The position numbers and the translations under genes were made by a program. Below, one piece after another: positions 45,280-52,920 of a DNA stretch of 64,000 bases. The notes beneath the pieces were generated by a model. That model did no database searches. It saw only the letters and a program-made list of their open reading frames with translations, and was not told where the DNA came from. Positions within the stretch are counted from its first letter, which is position 1; every line of letters begins with the position of its first letter. The DNA comes from Moorella glycerini. Its GTDB lineage: Bacteria > Bacillota > DSM-521 > Neomoorellales > Neomoorellaceae. Location: the NCBI RefSeq assembly GCF_009735625.1, contig NZ_CP046244.1, positions 992,001 through 1,056,000 on the forward strand, written 5' to 3'.

Positions 45280-45349
45280 AAAGAGTGGCTTTTCTTTATT
45301 TTACATCCTATCATTAGCCAATTATCCAGTCAATCCTGCCCGTACTAAC
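45280..45349 (-). repeat. 70-bp duplicated flank, copy A (uninterrupted)
   Basis: AAAGAGTGGCTTTTC... to ...CGTACTAAC is repeated at 46661-46730 essentially without change. Here it is followed directly by ATTACTCCACCG and the adaptor fragment, so it shows the pre-insertion arrangement for the ISLre2-like element. Confidence 0.92.
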
Positions 45350-45350
45350 A

Positions 45351-45790
45351 TTACTCCACCGTAACGGCCATGCCGTCCTGCAGCACGCCCACGTTGGTCA
45401 CGGCCACCTGCTCGCCGTCCTGCAGGCCCTTAAGTACCATCACCTGCTCCTCGTTCTTCAGGCCCAGAACAACCGGCCGCCGCTCTACCGTACCGTTTTT
45501 AACCACAAAGACATAATCCTGGCCGCCGTCCGTACGCACGGCAGCAAGGGGCACAACTACGCCCTCCGGGGCCGCCAGTTTAAATACAGCCCGGGCCGTC
45601 ATGCCGGCCTTCAGCTCGCCCGGGTTGGCCAGGCTGATCTCTACCGGGAAACGCTGTCCCGTAGCCGCCGCTCCCAGGGCCTGGGGGTTGATGGCGCTTG
45701 AAGTAGGGTAGATTCCAGTTCAGCCGGCCCAGGACCTGCCCGGCTTTAGCCTCATCGCCTTCCTGGACGGGATGGAAAATATGCTCAAAT
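45351..45790 (-). pseudogene. Chimeric efflux-adaptor remnant (EmrA-like front, HlyD-like back)
   Basis: The 3' part (45351 to about 45670) is nearly identical to the end of the complete adaptor gene at 48462-49658 (ATGQRFPVEISLANPGELKAG onward). The 5' part matches the EmrA-like gene at 49693-50388 (EGDEAKAGQVLGR and SSAINPQALG), with a frameshift between these two pieces. Recombination between tandem adaptor genes best explains it. No start codon or full domain remains. Confidence 0.82.
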
Positions 45791-45792
45791 GT

Positions 45793-46194
45793 TTATTTTT
45801 CTTCATGCTGTTTGGTAAGGGATAAAGCCCATTGGTAAACTTCCTGGGCGAGAGAGACTGCCTGTTTGTATTCAGCTTCATCTATTGGTTCCCAGTCTCC
45901 CGGGTAACGGGTCGTTACAGCGTAATCAGTTAGTATTGCAGCTTCCTTAAGGCTTTCAGTAACTTGCCCTACCCCCGATTCTTCAATTAACTTTAAAAGG
46001 TATCCAATAGAATGTGTTTTTGGGATATCAATCTTAAAAAAGGCCATTATACCTTTAAGAGCTTTCTCGGCTGCTTGCTGGGCGTCAAAACAAAGATCTT
46101 CGTATAGAATATCAGGTGTTTGCCTGCCCAGTTTTGCCCTGGCGAGATTGCTTTTTGCTTTTTTTAACCACAGCCGCCATAATTCATCGCTCAT
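45793..46194 (-). CDS. HEPN-domain protein, pair 4
   Basis: 133 residues of the HEPN PF05168 type, with FDAQQAAEKALKGIMAFFKIDIPKTHSIGYLLKLI (about 36-70), where the K-x-H and surrounding residues form the family core, and DYAVTTRYPGDWEPIDEAEYKQAV. The start overlaps the nucleotidyltransferase stop by 11 bp. Possible toxin or RNA-binding partner of pair 4. The R-x4-6-H motif of HepT is not seen, so RNase activity is doubtful. Confidence 0.85.
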   Translation of the reverse strand: MSDELWRLWLKKAKSNLARAKLGRQTPDILYEDLCFDAQQAAEKALKGIMAFFKIDIPKTHSIGYLLKLIEESGVGQVTESLKEAAILTDYAVTTRYPGDWEPIDEAEYKQAVSLAQEVYQWALSLTKQHEEK

Positions 46195-46489
46195 AAACTA
46201 CCAACCCTTTGGCAGCCTCAGCATAAACCAACCCCTGTGAAGTCTGGTACCTTTCTATTTTTTCCGGAGTATCTACAAGTATATCTACAGCCGCAGGAAC
46301 ATCGACCAGGTTTTTATAAAGCTGTTGAGCCAAAGCGCGGCGATTATTTATTCCGCTCTTCAGCACTAGGAGATCATAATCACTATTAAATCCTGCTTTC
46401 CCTTTACTTCTGGACCCAAAAAGGATTATCTTATCAGGATTTACTGCCTTCACTATTCTGTCTATTACATCTTTAAGGACTTCTTCCAA
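46184..46489 (-). CDS. MntA-type nucleotidyltransferase, pair 4
   Basis: 101 residues with KIILFGSRSKGKAGFNSDYDLLVLKSG (GSxxxG...DxD) and AAVDILVDTPEKIERY. Predicted to modify the HEPN partner. The pair is intact and lies between the chimeric adaptor remnant and the 70-bp repeat copy B, so it was either carried in with, or inserted into, the duplicated efflux region. The 170-bp gap upstream holds its promoter region; no gene is seen there. Confidence 0.85.
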   Translation of the reverse strand: MEEVLKDVIDRIVKAVNPDKIILFGSRSKGKAGFNSDYDLLVLKSGINNRRALAQQLYKNLVDVPAAVDILVDTPEKIERYQTSQGLVYAEAAKGLVVYER

Positions 46490-46660
46490 AAAAATTTCCT
46501 CCTCTAGTTTAAACTTTACGCGATAAAATTCCTGTATTCTTTATCTAGATGCTACCAAATTTCTAGCACAATAGTCAACCAAAAAATGTTAAAACGGCAT
46601 TTTCTCCTTTGCATATCGCTGCTGCCTTCGAGACCGAAAATGCGGCGCATTCTTATGGTA

Positions 46661-46730
46661 AAAGAGTGGCTTTTCTTTATTTTACATCCTATCATTAGCC
46701 AATTATCCAGTCAATCCTGCCCGTACTAAC
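46661..46730 (-). repeat. 70-bp duplicated flank, copy B, interrupted by the IS element
   Basis: Same sequence as 45280-45349. Its last nine bases CGTACTAAC (46722-46730) are the left target duplication; the sequence resumes at 48452 after the element. Confidence 0.92.
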
Positions 46731-46794
46731 AGTACGTGTCAAGATGTAGTAGGCAAAAAGAGACCTCACATAAAAATCCCATATATATCCAACA

Positions 46795-46920
46795 CCTTTT
46801 CCGGCTCCGGAGTATTGTGCAGTAATTCTCTGCGCCTGTCAAGGTTAAAGCCTGCGGCCGCCTACGGCGACCTTGACAGGCTTCGCGAATTACTGCCTGC
46901 TCTAATTAAGCCGGAAAAGG
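46795..46920. repeat. Triple nested inverted repeat inside the IS element
   Basis: Three nested arm pairs: CCTTTTCCGGCT/AGCCGGAAAAGG (12 bp), GCAGTAATTC/GAATTACTGC (10 bp) and CCTGTCAAGGT/ACCTTGACAGG (11 bp), with GCGGCCGC in the centre. It lies directly after the transposase stop and could be a strong terminator, a barrier to outside transcription or a small structured RNA. Confidence 0.9.
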
Positions 46921-46922
46921 GG

Positions 46923-48353
46923 TTAGAATATAGCTCCACTAATTCTTGTTAGTTGCCTCAAGGTATATTTAACCCAATCTGTTCCCGCCTCAGGGCCAAC
47001 AAGGGCTGGTACTCTCTTCCTTAACCATGCTTCTACGTCTTCTTTAACTATCTTCTTTTCTTTTATTACTTTAACGGGATTCTTTTCTACTTGTGGCATC
47101 TTCTTTTCTAGCCATGCGGCTAATTCTCCATTGGCTTTGAGCATAAGTAATGCTACCATGGCCGTTGCTCCTGCTTCGCTCCAGCTCATTCCCCTCTTTT
47201 TCATGCGAATGGCTATTTTTTTGTCTACTGTTGTTTCGGCTACGCCCATCCCGTATAACTTTAGCCCTTCCAGTTGTCGTGGTAACCGCAAGCGGTAATC
47301 TAACAGGTTATCGCGATATCTTTGACAGTAGTCATATACTTTTTGGCGTTGTTGCTTGTTTTTGCGGTTCGGTGCTTCTTCTATGAGTGCTTCCATGGTG
47401 TCCAAAAAGACCTGCTCTTGACCTTTGGCTAAAATCTCCATTAATCCTCGCGCTGTTTCGTTCCCATAAGCCTGCCTTATATCCCGGTGGAGGTGGTAGC
47501 GGTCCAATTGTACAATGGCTCCTGGTAACTGTTCTTTGGCTGTCTTCTGGATCCAGCTGGCTCCGTCGCCATTGACCACATATATTGTTTTTTCGTCTAT
47601 CTCGTAGTACCTGGCTATTTCCGTGGTGAGGGCTTCCCAAAATTGTTCTCCATCTTCATAGATGCCCATTACTACCCGCGGGTTCTTGAGATGCCGGGCA
47701 TTCCCTTTTTCTATCCACCCTTCGTATACTATTCCTACTTTTACTTCTATCCGCTCTTGCTTGCTCCTTTGCAGGGGAATCATTATGCCATCGGCTTCGA
47801 TAAATAGTGCCGGTACTTTTTTCTTTTTGCCTTGGGGCTCTTCCCCGCTCACGAATAGCTTGTTGCGCAGGGCTTCTTGCAGTCCTTTTTGTTCCAGTCC
47901 ATTTCGTTTTACTTCGCTATGGATGGTCATATGGCTTAATTGGCCCATCCCTGCTTCGGCCATTATTTCCGCTGCCTGCCTGAAGGGTAACCGGGTTGCC
48001 AGCGATACGGCTAATTTGAGCAGTCTTCCTGTCAGGCGCTTTCCTTGGCGTAAGTTCAGGGCTTCGTCTAACAGAAACCTTCCCTCGCCTCTTTTCTTTT
48101 TGCGCGTCGCTTTGACATATAGTCGGCGCTTAAAGGTTATATCCCCGTACAGGCAGGTGATTGTGCGGTAGCGGAAGCCAGCTATCCTATATCTCTTGGG
48201 TTTTGCTGGCATAAGGGCATCATCCAGGGCTTCCAGTACGGCTACCAATAATCGCCTGGCTATTTGCAGGATAACTTCTTCTAGAGTGTTGAAATTCTCG
48301 ATACCATCTAATAAACTAAAGATGGTAGCGGTACTGGTATTACCGTTTACCAT
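46923..48353 (-). CDS. ISLre2-family (UPF0236) transposase
   Basis: 476 residues of the UPF0236/ISLre2 transposase family. Recognisable parts are the N-terminal RTITCLYGDITFKRRLYV, the acidic segments FIEADGIMIPLQ and VVNGDGASWIQ, and VQLDRYHLHRDIRQAYG, which carry the presumed DDE-type aspartates. The frame is complete. The start is followed on the outer side by a short promoter region containing GTAAAAGGAGTGAGGT. The enzyme would move the element that interrupts the adaptor gene flank. Confidence 0.85.
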   Translation of the reverse strand: MVNGNTSTATIFSLLDGIENFNTLEEVILQIARRLLVAVLEALDDALMPAKPKRYRIAGFRYRTITCLYGDITFKRRLYVKATRKKKRGEGRFLLDEALNLRQGKRLTGRLLKLAVSLATRLPFRQAAEIMAEAGMGQLSHMTIHSEVKRNGLEQKGLQEALRNKLFVSGEEPQGKKKKVPALFIEADGIMIPLQRSKQERIEVKVGIVYEGWIEKGNARHLKNPRVVMGIYEDGEQFWEALTTEIARYYEIDEKTIYVVNGDGASWIQKTAKEQLPGAIVQLDRYHLHRDIRQAYGNETARGLMEILAKGQEQVFLDTMEALIEEAPNRKNKQQRQKVYDYCQRYRDNLLDYRLRLPRQLEGLKLYGMGVAETTVDKKIAIRMKKRGMSWSEAGATAMVALLMLKANGELAAWLEKKMPQVEKNPVKVIKEKKIVKEDVEAWLRKRVPALVGPEAGTDWVKYTLRQLTRISGAIF

Positions 48354-48461
48354 AAAGAGACCTCACTCCTTTTACGGTGTTTTTCTTCTTGTGAGGTCTC
48401 TTTTCTCTTTTTTGCTCCTTTTTCCTCCTGCCTACTGTAATTTTACACTAACGTACTAACA

Positions 48462-49658
48462 TTACTCCACCGTCACGGCCATGCCGTCCTGCAGCACGCC
48501 CACGTTGGTCACGGCCACCTGCTCGCCGGCCTCAAGGCCCTTAAGTACCATCACCTGCTCCTCGTTCTTCAGGCCCAGAACAACCGGCCGCCGCTCTACC
48601 TTACCGTTTTTGACGACAAAGACATAATCCTGGCCGCCATCCGTACGCACGGCAGCAAGGGGTACAACTACGCCCTCCGGGGCCGCCAGTTTAAATACGG
48701 CCCGGGCCGTCATGCCGGCCTTCAGCTCGCCCGGGTTGGCCAGGCTGATCTCCACCGGAAAACGCTGTCCCGTAGCCGCCGCCACCGGGCCCACCTGGGT
48801 CACCGTGCCGGTGAACTCCCTGCCCGGCAGGGCGTCCATGGTGACCGTCACCTTCTGCCCGCCGGCCAGCAGGGGGACCGCCTCCTGGCCAACCGTACCC
48901 TGCAGCTTCAACGTTGAAGTGTCGGCGATGGTCAGCAGGGGCAGGGGACTCGTCGGTGCGGCCATTTCGCCGGGATTAATGTTCCTGTTGGTGACAACGC
49001 CGGTGATGGGGCTGGTTATGACGGCGTTGCTCATATTCACTTTAATGGTGTTCACCGCCGCCTGGGCCTGGGCCAGGCCGGAGCCGGAGGCTATTTCATA
49101 TTGTTTTTTGGCCACCTCGTACTGCTTTTTGGCAGCATCAAGGCCGTTTTTAGCCTGGTCCAGCTTGGTCCGGGCATCGTCCAGCTGGCTCTGGGAGGCT
49201 GCGCCGGCGTCCGCCAGGGCTTTAATGCGGTCGTAGTATTTCTGGGCGGCATCCAGGGCGACGCCGGCGTTGGCAATAGCCACCTGTGCCGTCTCCATGC
49301 CGATGCGGGCCTGTTCCGCCTGGTCTTGCACGCCGCGGACGGCCGCCTCGGCCTGCCGCAGCTGGGCCTGGAGTTCCTTGGTGTCGATTTCCACCAGGAC
49401 CTGCCCGGCCTGCACCCGGTCGCCGACATCAGCCTTCACAGCCAGCACCTGCCCCGCCAGCTTGCTGACCACACTGGCCACCCGCACCGGCACCAGGGCG
49501 CCGCTTATTTCTACCGTAGCCGCCAGCTTCCCCCTGCCGGCGGCAGCGGCTTTTACCGTTACCCGGTCGCCGGCCCCGGCCCCGGCGCCGCAACCGGCGG
49601 CCAGGGCCAGGGTTCCCGCCGCCAGGAGGGCCACAACTTTCTTAATCAACTTCCTCAT
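48462..49658 (-). CDS. Efflux RND/ABC-type periplasmic adaptor (HlyD family lipoprotein)
   Basis: 398 residues: lipoprotein signal with lipobox LALAAGC (Cys near 23), a biotinyl-lipoyl-like half (GQVLAVKADVGDRVQAGQVLVEID), a long alpha-helical hairpin (about 95-200, Gln/Ala-rich), the second lipoyl half (NAVITSPITGVVTNRNINPGEM) and beta-barrel and membrane-proximal domains. It would bridge an inner transporter and an outer TolC-like channel. It is the last gene after emrB and the EmrA-like gene. The ISLre2-like element stands just downstream; the end of the coding sequence is intact. Confidence 0.88.
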   Translation of the reverse strand: MRKLIKKVVALLAAGTLALAAGCGAGAGAGDRVTVKAAAAGRGKLAATVEISGALVPVRVASVVSKLAGQVLAVKADVGDRVQAGQVLVEIDTKELQAQLRQAEAAVRGVQDQAEQARIGMETAQVAIANAGVALDAAQKYYDRIKALADAGAASQSQLDDARTKLDQAKNGLDAAKKQYEVAKKQYEIASGSGLAQAQAAVNTIKVNMSNAVITSPITGVVTNRNINPGEMAAPTSPLPLLTIADTSTLKLQGTVGQEAVPLLAGGQKVTVTMDALPGREFTGTVTQVGPVAAATGQRFPVEISLANPGELKAGMTARAVFKLAAPEGVVVPLAAVRTDGGQDYVFVVKNGKVERRPVVLGLKNEEQVMVLKGLEAGEQVAVTNVGVLQDGMAVTVE

Positions 49659-49692
49659 GGTCTGCTCCCCTCTTTGCCTTTCGCTCTGTGTT

Positions 49693-50388
49693 TTACCTGA
49701 TATGGATACGCACCGTCGCGTTCATTCCCGGCATCAGTTTCACGTCGCCGGCATCCAGGAGCTGGATCTTCACCGGAACGACCTGGGTCACCTTGGTGTA
49801 GTTGCCGCTGGCGTTCTGCGCCGGCAGCAGGGAAAAGACAGACGTCGTCGCGCCGCTGATGCTGGCTACCCGGCCGCTAAAGGTCCGGCCGGGGTACGCG
49901 TCGATTTTTATGTCTACCACCTGGCCGGGCTTGACCTTTTCAATCACCGTTTCTTTGATGTTGGCGCTAATATACAGGTGGGCTGTGTCAGCAATAACGG
50001 CCAGGGGCGTACCGGGGGCGACCATTTCCCCGGCCACGGCCCTGGACTGGATCACCTGGCCGCCGACCGGTGCCGTTATTTCCGCCTTCTGGGCCAGCAC
50101 CCCCGCCGTGCTCCCCAGGGCCTGGGGACTGACGGCGCTGGAGGTCAGCGCCGCTCCCAGGTCCTGGCGTCCCAGCACCTGGCCGGCTTTGACCATATCT
50201 CCTTCCTGCACCAGCCAGGCCAGCAGCTTGCCGGGGATTTCTGGGCTGACCGTCACCGTATCCGCCGCCACCCGGGCGTCGTCGGTGCTGGCATAGTTGA
50301 CGGCCTGGTAGTGGTAGTAGTAGGCAATACCTCCCGCCCCGGCCAGGGCTAAAAGGAGTACCACTGTGATAATCATTCGCCTTTTCAT
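49693..50388 (-). CDS. Short EmrA/HlyD-type adaptor
   Basis: 231 residues with an N-terminal membrane anchor (MIITVVLLLALAGAGGIAYYY), lipoyl halves GKLLAWLVQEGDMVKAGQVLGR and AEITAPVGGQVIQSRAVAGEM, and a C-terminal barrel ending in MPGMNATVRIHI. It has almost no helical hairpin between the lipoyl halves (about 25 residues, SSAVSPQALGSTAG), much shorter than EmrA. It lies between emrB and the longer adaptor gene and is the parent of the front part of the chimeric remnant at 45.6-45.8 kb. Confidence 0.85.
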   Translation of the reverse strand: MKRRMIITVVLLLALAGAGGIAYYYHYQAVNYASTDDARVAADTVTVSPEIPGKLLAWLVQEGDMVKAGQVLGRQDLGAALTSSAVSPQALGSTAGVLAQKAEITAPVGGQVIQSRAVAGEMVAPGTPLAVIADTAHLYISANIKETVIEKVKPGQVVDIKIDAYPGRTFSGRVASISGATTSVFSLLPAQNASGNYTKVTQVVPVKIQLLDAGDVKLMPGMNATVRIHIR

Positions 50389-50480
50389 TTATCCTACCTC
50401 TCCCTGACTCTATTTTCCTGATTGGTTGTGCCTTCCAGGCAGGGCCGGTTATTTAAAAATTACCCTGCCGCCCGTGGGCG

Positions 50481-52076
50481 TCATTCGCCGCCGAAGGTGG
50501 CCCTGGCAGCGCCCGAGCCTTTCTGCAGGAAAAAGGCCGGGAGCAGCCCCACCAGGATGATCAGCGCGGCGATAATAAACACGTCGTCAATGGCCCGGAC
50601 AAAAGCCGTCCTGGCGATAATCCCCTGCAGGTAGGCAGCCGCCAGGGTCCTGGCCTGGTCCCCCGCCGTGGACCCGCCGCCCAGCAGTAGACCCGCCTGC
50701 CGGAAAAACTCGCCGGCCGCCAGGCTGGACGCCGTGACCTCGTTAGCCAGGTGGGCGGCGTGCATGGCCGTGCGGTTGTTCAGGACGGTTGTCAGCACGG
50801 CAATGCCGAAGGAGGAGGAAACCCGGTTGATGATATTGGTAATGGCCGACGCGCGGCCCACCAGTTCGGCGGGGACAACCGACAGGGCCGCCGTCTGGCC
50901 CGGCATCATGGCCAGGGACATTCCCAGGCCGCGCAGGATGACCCACAGGTATAGGGTGGCAGTCGGGGTAATAACGTCAAGATGATGGAAAATATAGGTG
51001 GTCCAGCCCAGCCAGAGCATACCCGCGACCGCCAGGGGCCGGGGTCCCAGGCGGTCGTACAGCCAGCCCGTCAGGGGCATAACCAGCCCGGAGGCCAGGG
51101 CACCGGGCATGGTGATCAGGCCCGTCTCCATGGCCCCCAGGCCCCGGGCCACCTGTAAGAAAAAGGAGATGTAAAACACCCCGGCAAAAAGGCCGATGGA
51201 AGTAACGATAACAATGACGTTTCCCAGCGTAAAAGTGAGGTAACGGAAAACGCGCAGATCGAGGAGAGGATTTTCCTGGGTCAGCTCCAGGTATATAAAC
51301 AGCCCCAGGGAAACCGCGCTGGTGTAAAAAAGCAGCACGATAGCTTCCGATGACCAGCCCCAGTCGCCGCCCTTGCTCAGGGCCAGCAGCAGGCAGAAAA
51401 GCCCCACGGCGGCCGTCACGGCACCGCCTATGTCCAGGCGGCCGGCTTCACGGCGGGGAAAGACCGGCAGGTAAAACCAGGAAAGGATGACCCCCAGGAC
51501 CCCCACCGGCAGGTTGATGGTGAAAATCCAGCGCCAGTCCACGTACTCCACCAGGTAACCTCCCAGGGTAGGGCCAATGGCCGGGGCAACAATCATCGCC
51601 ATGCCGAAAATGCCCATGGCGCTGCCCTGCTTTTCCCGCGGCACCAGGCGGTAGATGATGGACATGGTGGTGGGCATAATCATACCCCCGCCCAGGGCCT
51701 GGATCACCCGCGCCGCGATCATGGAATCGACGTTCCAGCTCAGGGTGCACAGGAGCGACCCCAGGGTAAAAACGCCCAGGGAAAGAATATAAAGCAGTTT
51801 AAAACCCAGTTTGTCACCCAGCCAGCCGCTCAAGGGAACAACCACACCCAGGGCGAGCATGTAAATAGTGACTACCCACTCAATGGTGGCGGTGTCGGTG
51901 TTGAAAACGCGCATCATGGTCGGCAGCGCCACGTTGACGATGCTGGAATCCAGGATGGCCATAAAGGCGCCGATAAGGGCCACCAGGACAGGGATGATCC
52001 AGCGCCCCTCACGGCTGCCCTCTCCACCCGGCAGGCCCGATACCACCTCTGTTCGTACCCTTTCATGCCCGGCCAT
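50481..52076 (-). CDS. emrB: EmrB/QacA-type MFS drug:H+ antiporter (DHA2, 14 spans)
   Basis: 531 residues, about 14 membrane spans. Family motifs: LDSSIVNVALPTMM near the start (motif D1), the LGDKLGFKLLYILSLG loop (motif A), and APAIGPTLGGYLVEYVDWRWIFTINLPVG (motif C and following). It should export hydrophobic toxic compounds. Its start overlaps the marR stop by 14 bp, so marR-emrB-adaptors form one operon under the MarR-type repressor. Confidence 0.92.
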   Translation of the reverse strand: MAGHERVRTEVVSGLPGGEGSREGRWIIPVLVALIGAFMAILDSSIVNVALPTMMRVFNTDTATIEWVVTIYMLALGVVVPLSGWLGDKLGFKLLYILSLGVFTLGSLLCTLSWNVDSMIAARVIQALGGGMIMPTTMSIIYRLVPREKQGSAMGIFGMAMIVAPAIGPTLGGYLVEYVDWRWIFTINLPVGVLGVILSWFYLPVFPRREAGRLDIGGAVTAAVGLFCLLLALSKGGDWGWSSEAIVLLFYTSAVSLGLFIYLELTQENPLLDLRVFRYLTFTLGNVIVIVTSIGLFAGVFYISFFLQVARGLGAMETGLITMPGALASGLVMPLTGWLYDRLGPRPLAVAGMLWLGWTTYIFHHLDVITPTATLYLWVILRGLGMSLAMMPGQTAALSVVPAELVGRASAITNIINRVSSSFGIAVLTTVLNNRTAMHAAHLANEVTASSLAAGEFFRQAGLLLGGGSTAGDQARTLAAAYLQGIIARTAFVRAIDDVFIIAALIILVGLLPAFFLQKGSGAARATFGGE

Positions 52077-52509
52077 GGCTTTCTCCTTCTTCCTGTTCCA
52101 GGTACCGGCAAAGCAGCTCTAAATCTGCCATTAAACGCCGGTAATAATCTTCCGGCACCGCTTTAAAAATATGCCGCAATTCCTCTTCCATAGCTTCAAT
52201 TAACCGCCCCATCAACTCTGCCAGGGCGGGCGTGCCCCGCACCAGGACGCTGCGGCGGTCCCCCGGGTCCGGCACCCGCTCCAGGAGCCCGCGGGCCACC
52301 AGGCGGTCAAAGATGCCGGTAAAGGTGCTGGGCGGGATGCCAATGTGCCCGGCCAGCTCCGTCGCCCGCAAAGAACCCTTTTTATGCACCTTCCAGAGAA
52401 CAAGGATCTCCGTCCCGGAAAAACCTTCCGCCTGGAACAGCGGCGCCAGCCGCCGCACTAGCCTCCGGTGCACGCGGCTTAAAAGTTCTAAAAGCCGGAT
52501 CTCCTGCAT
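52063..52509 (-). CDS. MarR-family repressor of the efflux operon
   Basis: 148 residues with the winged helix ELAGHIGIPPSTFTGIFDRLVARGLLERVPDPGDRRSVLV (about 52-92). The ATG at 52509 is preceded by AGGTGG; the longer open frame starts within the -35 box and is not translated. The promoter upstream has a dyad in its spacer, so the protein probably represses its own operon until a drug binds. Confidence 0.9.
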   Translation of the reverse strand: MQEIRLLELLSRVHRRLVRRLAPLFQAEGFSGTEILVLWKVHKKGSLRATELAGHIGIPPSTFTGIFDRLVARGLLERVPDPGDRRSVLVRGTPALAELMGRLIEAMEEELRHIFKAVPEDYYRRLMADLELLCRYLEQEEGESHGRA

Positions 52510-52564
52510 TAACACCACCTGTTTTGAAACCGGATAATACGAATCCGAAGTAATAACGATAAAA

Positions 52565-52593
52565 ATAATAGCACCTCCAAAGGTGCCTGTCAA
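52565..52593 (-). promoter_or_regulatory. Sigma-A promoter with operator in its spacer (marR-emr operon)
   Basis: Minus strand: perfect -35 TTGACA (52593-52588), 17-bp spacer, -10 TATTAT (52570-52565). The spacer holds the dyad GCACCT-CCAA-AGGTGC (52571-52586), the expected binding site of the MarR-type repressor encoded just downstream. Confidence 0.85.
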
Positions 52594-52622
52594 CTGCTGT
52601 TAAAATTTTGGTCAAAAGCAGG

Positions 52623-52835
52623 CTATATGGTAGCCGTCTTCGTTAGCTCTACCTCCACAGTTAAAGGGGGCTTTCCCAACTTTTTAGACGCATTAAGAAT
52701 CTCCAGGCCTACCAGCTTGCCTTCTTCATCGATGTCCAACAATACACCCTGGGATATTTCTTCAGTTTCATAAATAGAGCTGTCATTAAAACGAATATAT
52801 ACGGCGTCAGCATCTGGATCATAACGAAACTTCAT
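52623..52835 (-). CDS. DUF2283 protein
   Basis: 70 residues, full-length for DUF2283: FRYDPDADAVYIRF...ISQGVLLDIDEEGKLVGLEILNASKKL. Such genes commonly follow DUF4258 genes as a small pair thought to be toxin-antitoxin-like. Here the DUF4258 partner just upstream is split by an IS element. AGGAGA precedes the ATG. Function is not established. Confidence 0.88.
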   Translation of the reverse strand: MKFRYDPDADAVYIRFNDSSIYETEEISQGVLLDIDEEGKLVGLEILNASKKLGKPPLTVEVELTKTATI

Positions 52836-52920
52836 GATTTATCTCCTCCGCCCCATTTCCTTGTAAATCTTCTGGTAGATTAAAACATCCTGTCCTTGCG
52901 GTATTATTTGTTCCGGATTA

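Larger units (their letters stand above)
46731..48451 (-). mobile_element. ISLre2-like insertion sequence with 9-bp target duplication
   Basis: 1721 bp flanked by CGTACTAAC at 46722-46730 and 48452-48460; copy A of the 70-bp repeat shows the empty site. Imperfect terminal inverted repeats share GTGT-A-A-A-AGTAGGCA. Length, 9-bp duplication and transposase type fit the ISLre2 family. Confidence 0.85.

Noticed and set aside
46595-46642. Hairpin GCATTTTC/GAAAATGC upstream of pair 4
   Set aside because: Short arms with a long loop, no U-tract and no gene context that would give it a role.
52510-52593. N-terminal extension of the MarR protein from 52593
   Set aside because: The supposed start codon is part of the TTGACA -35 box.
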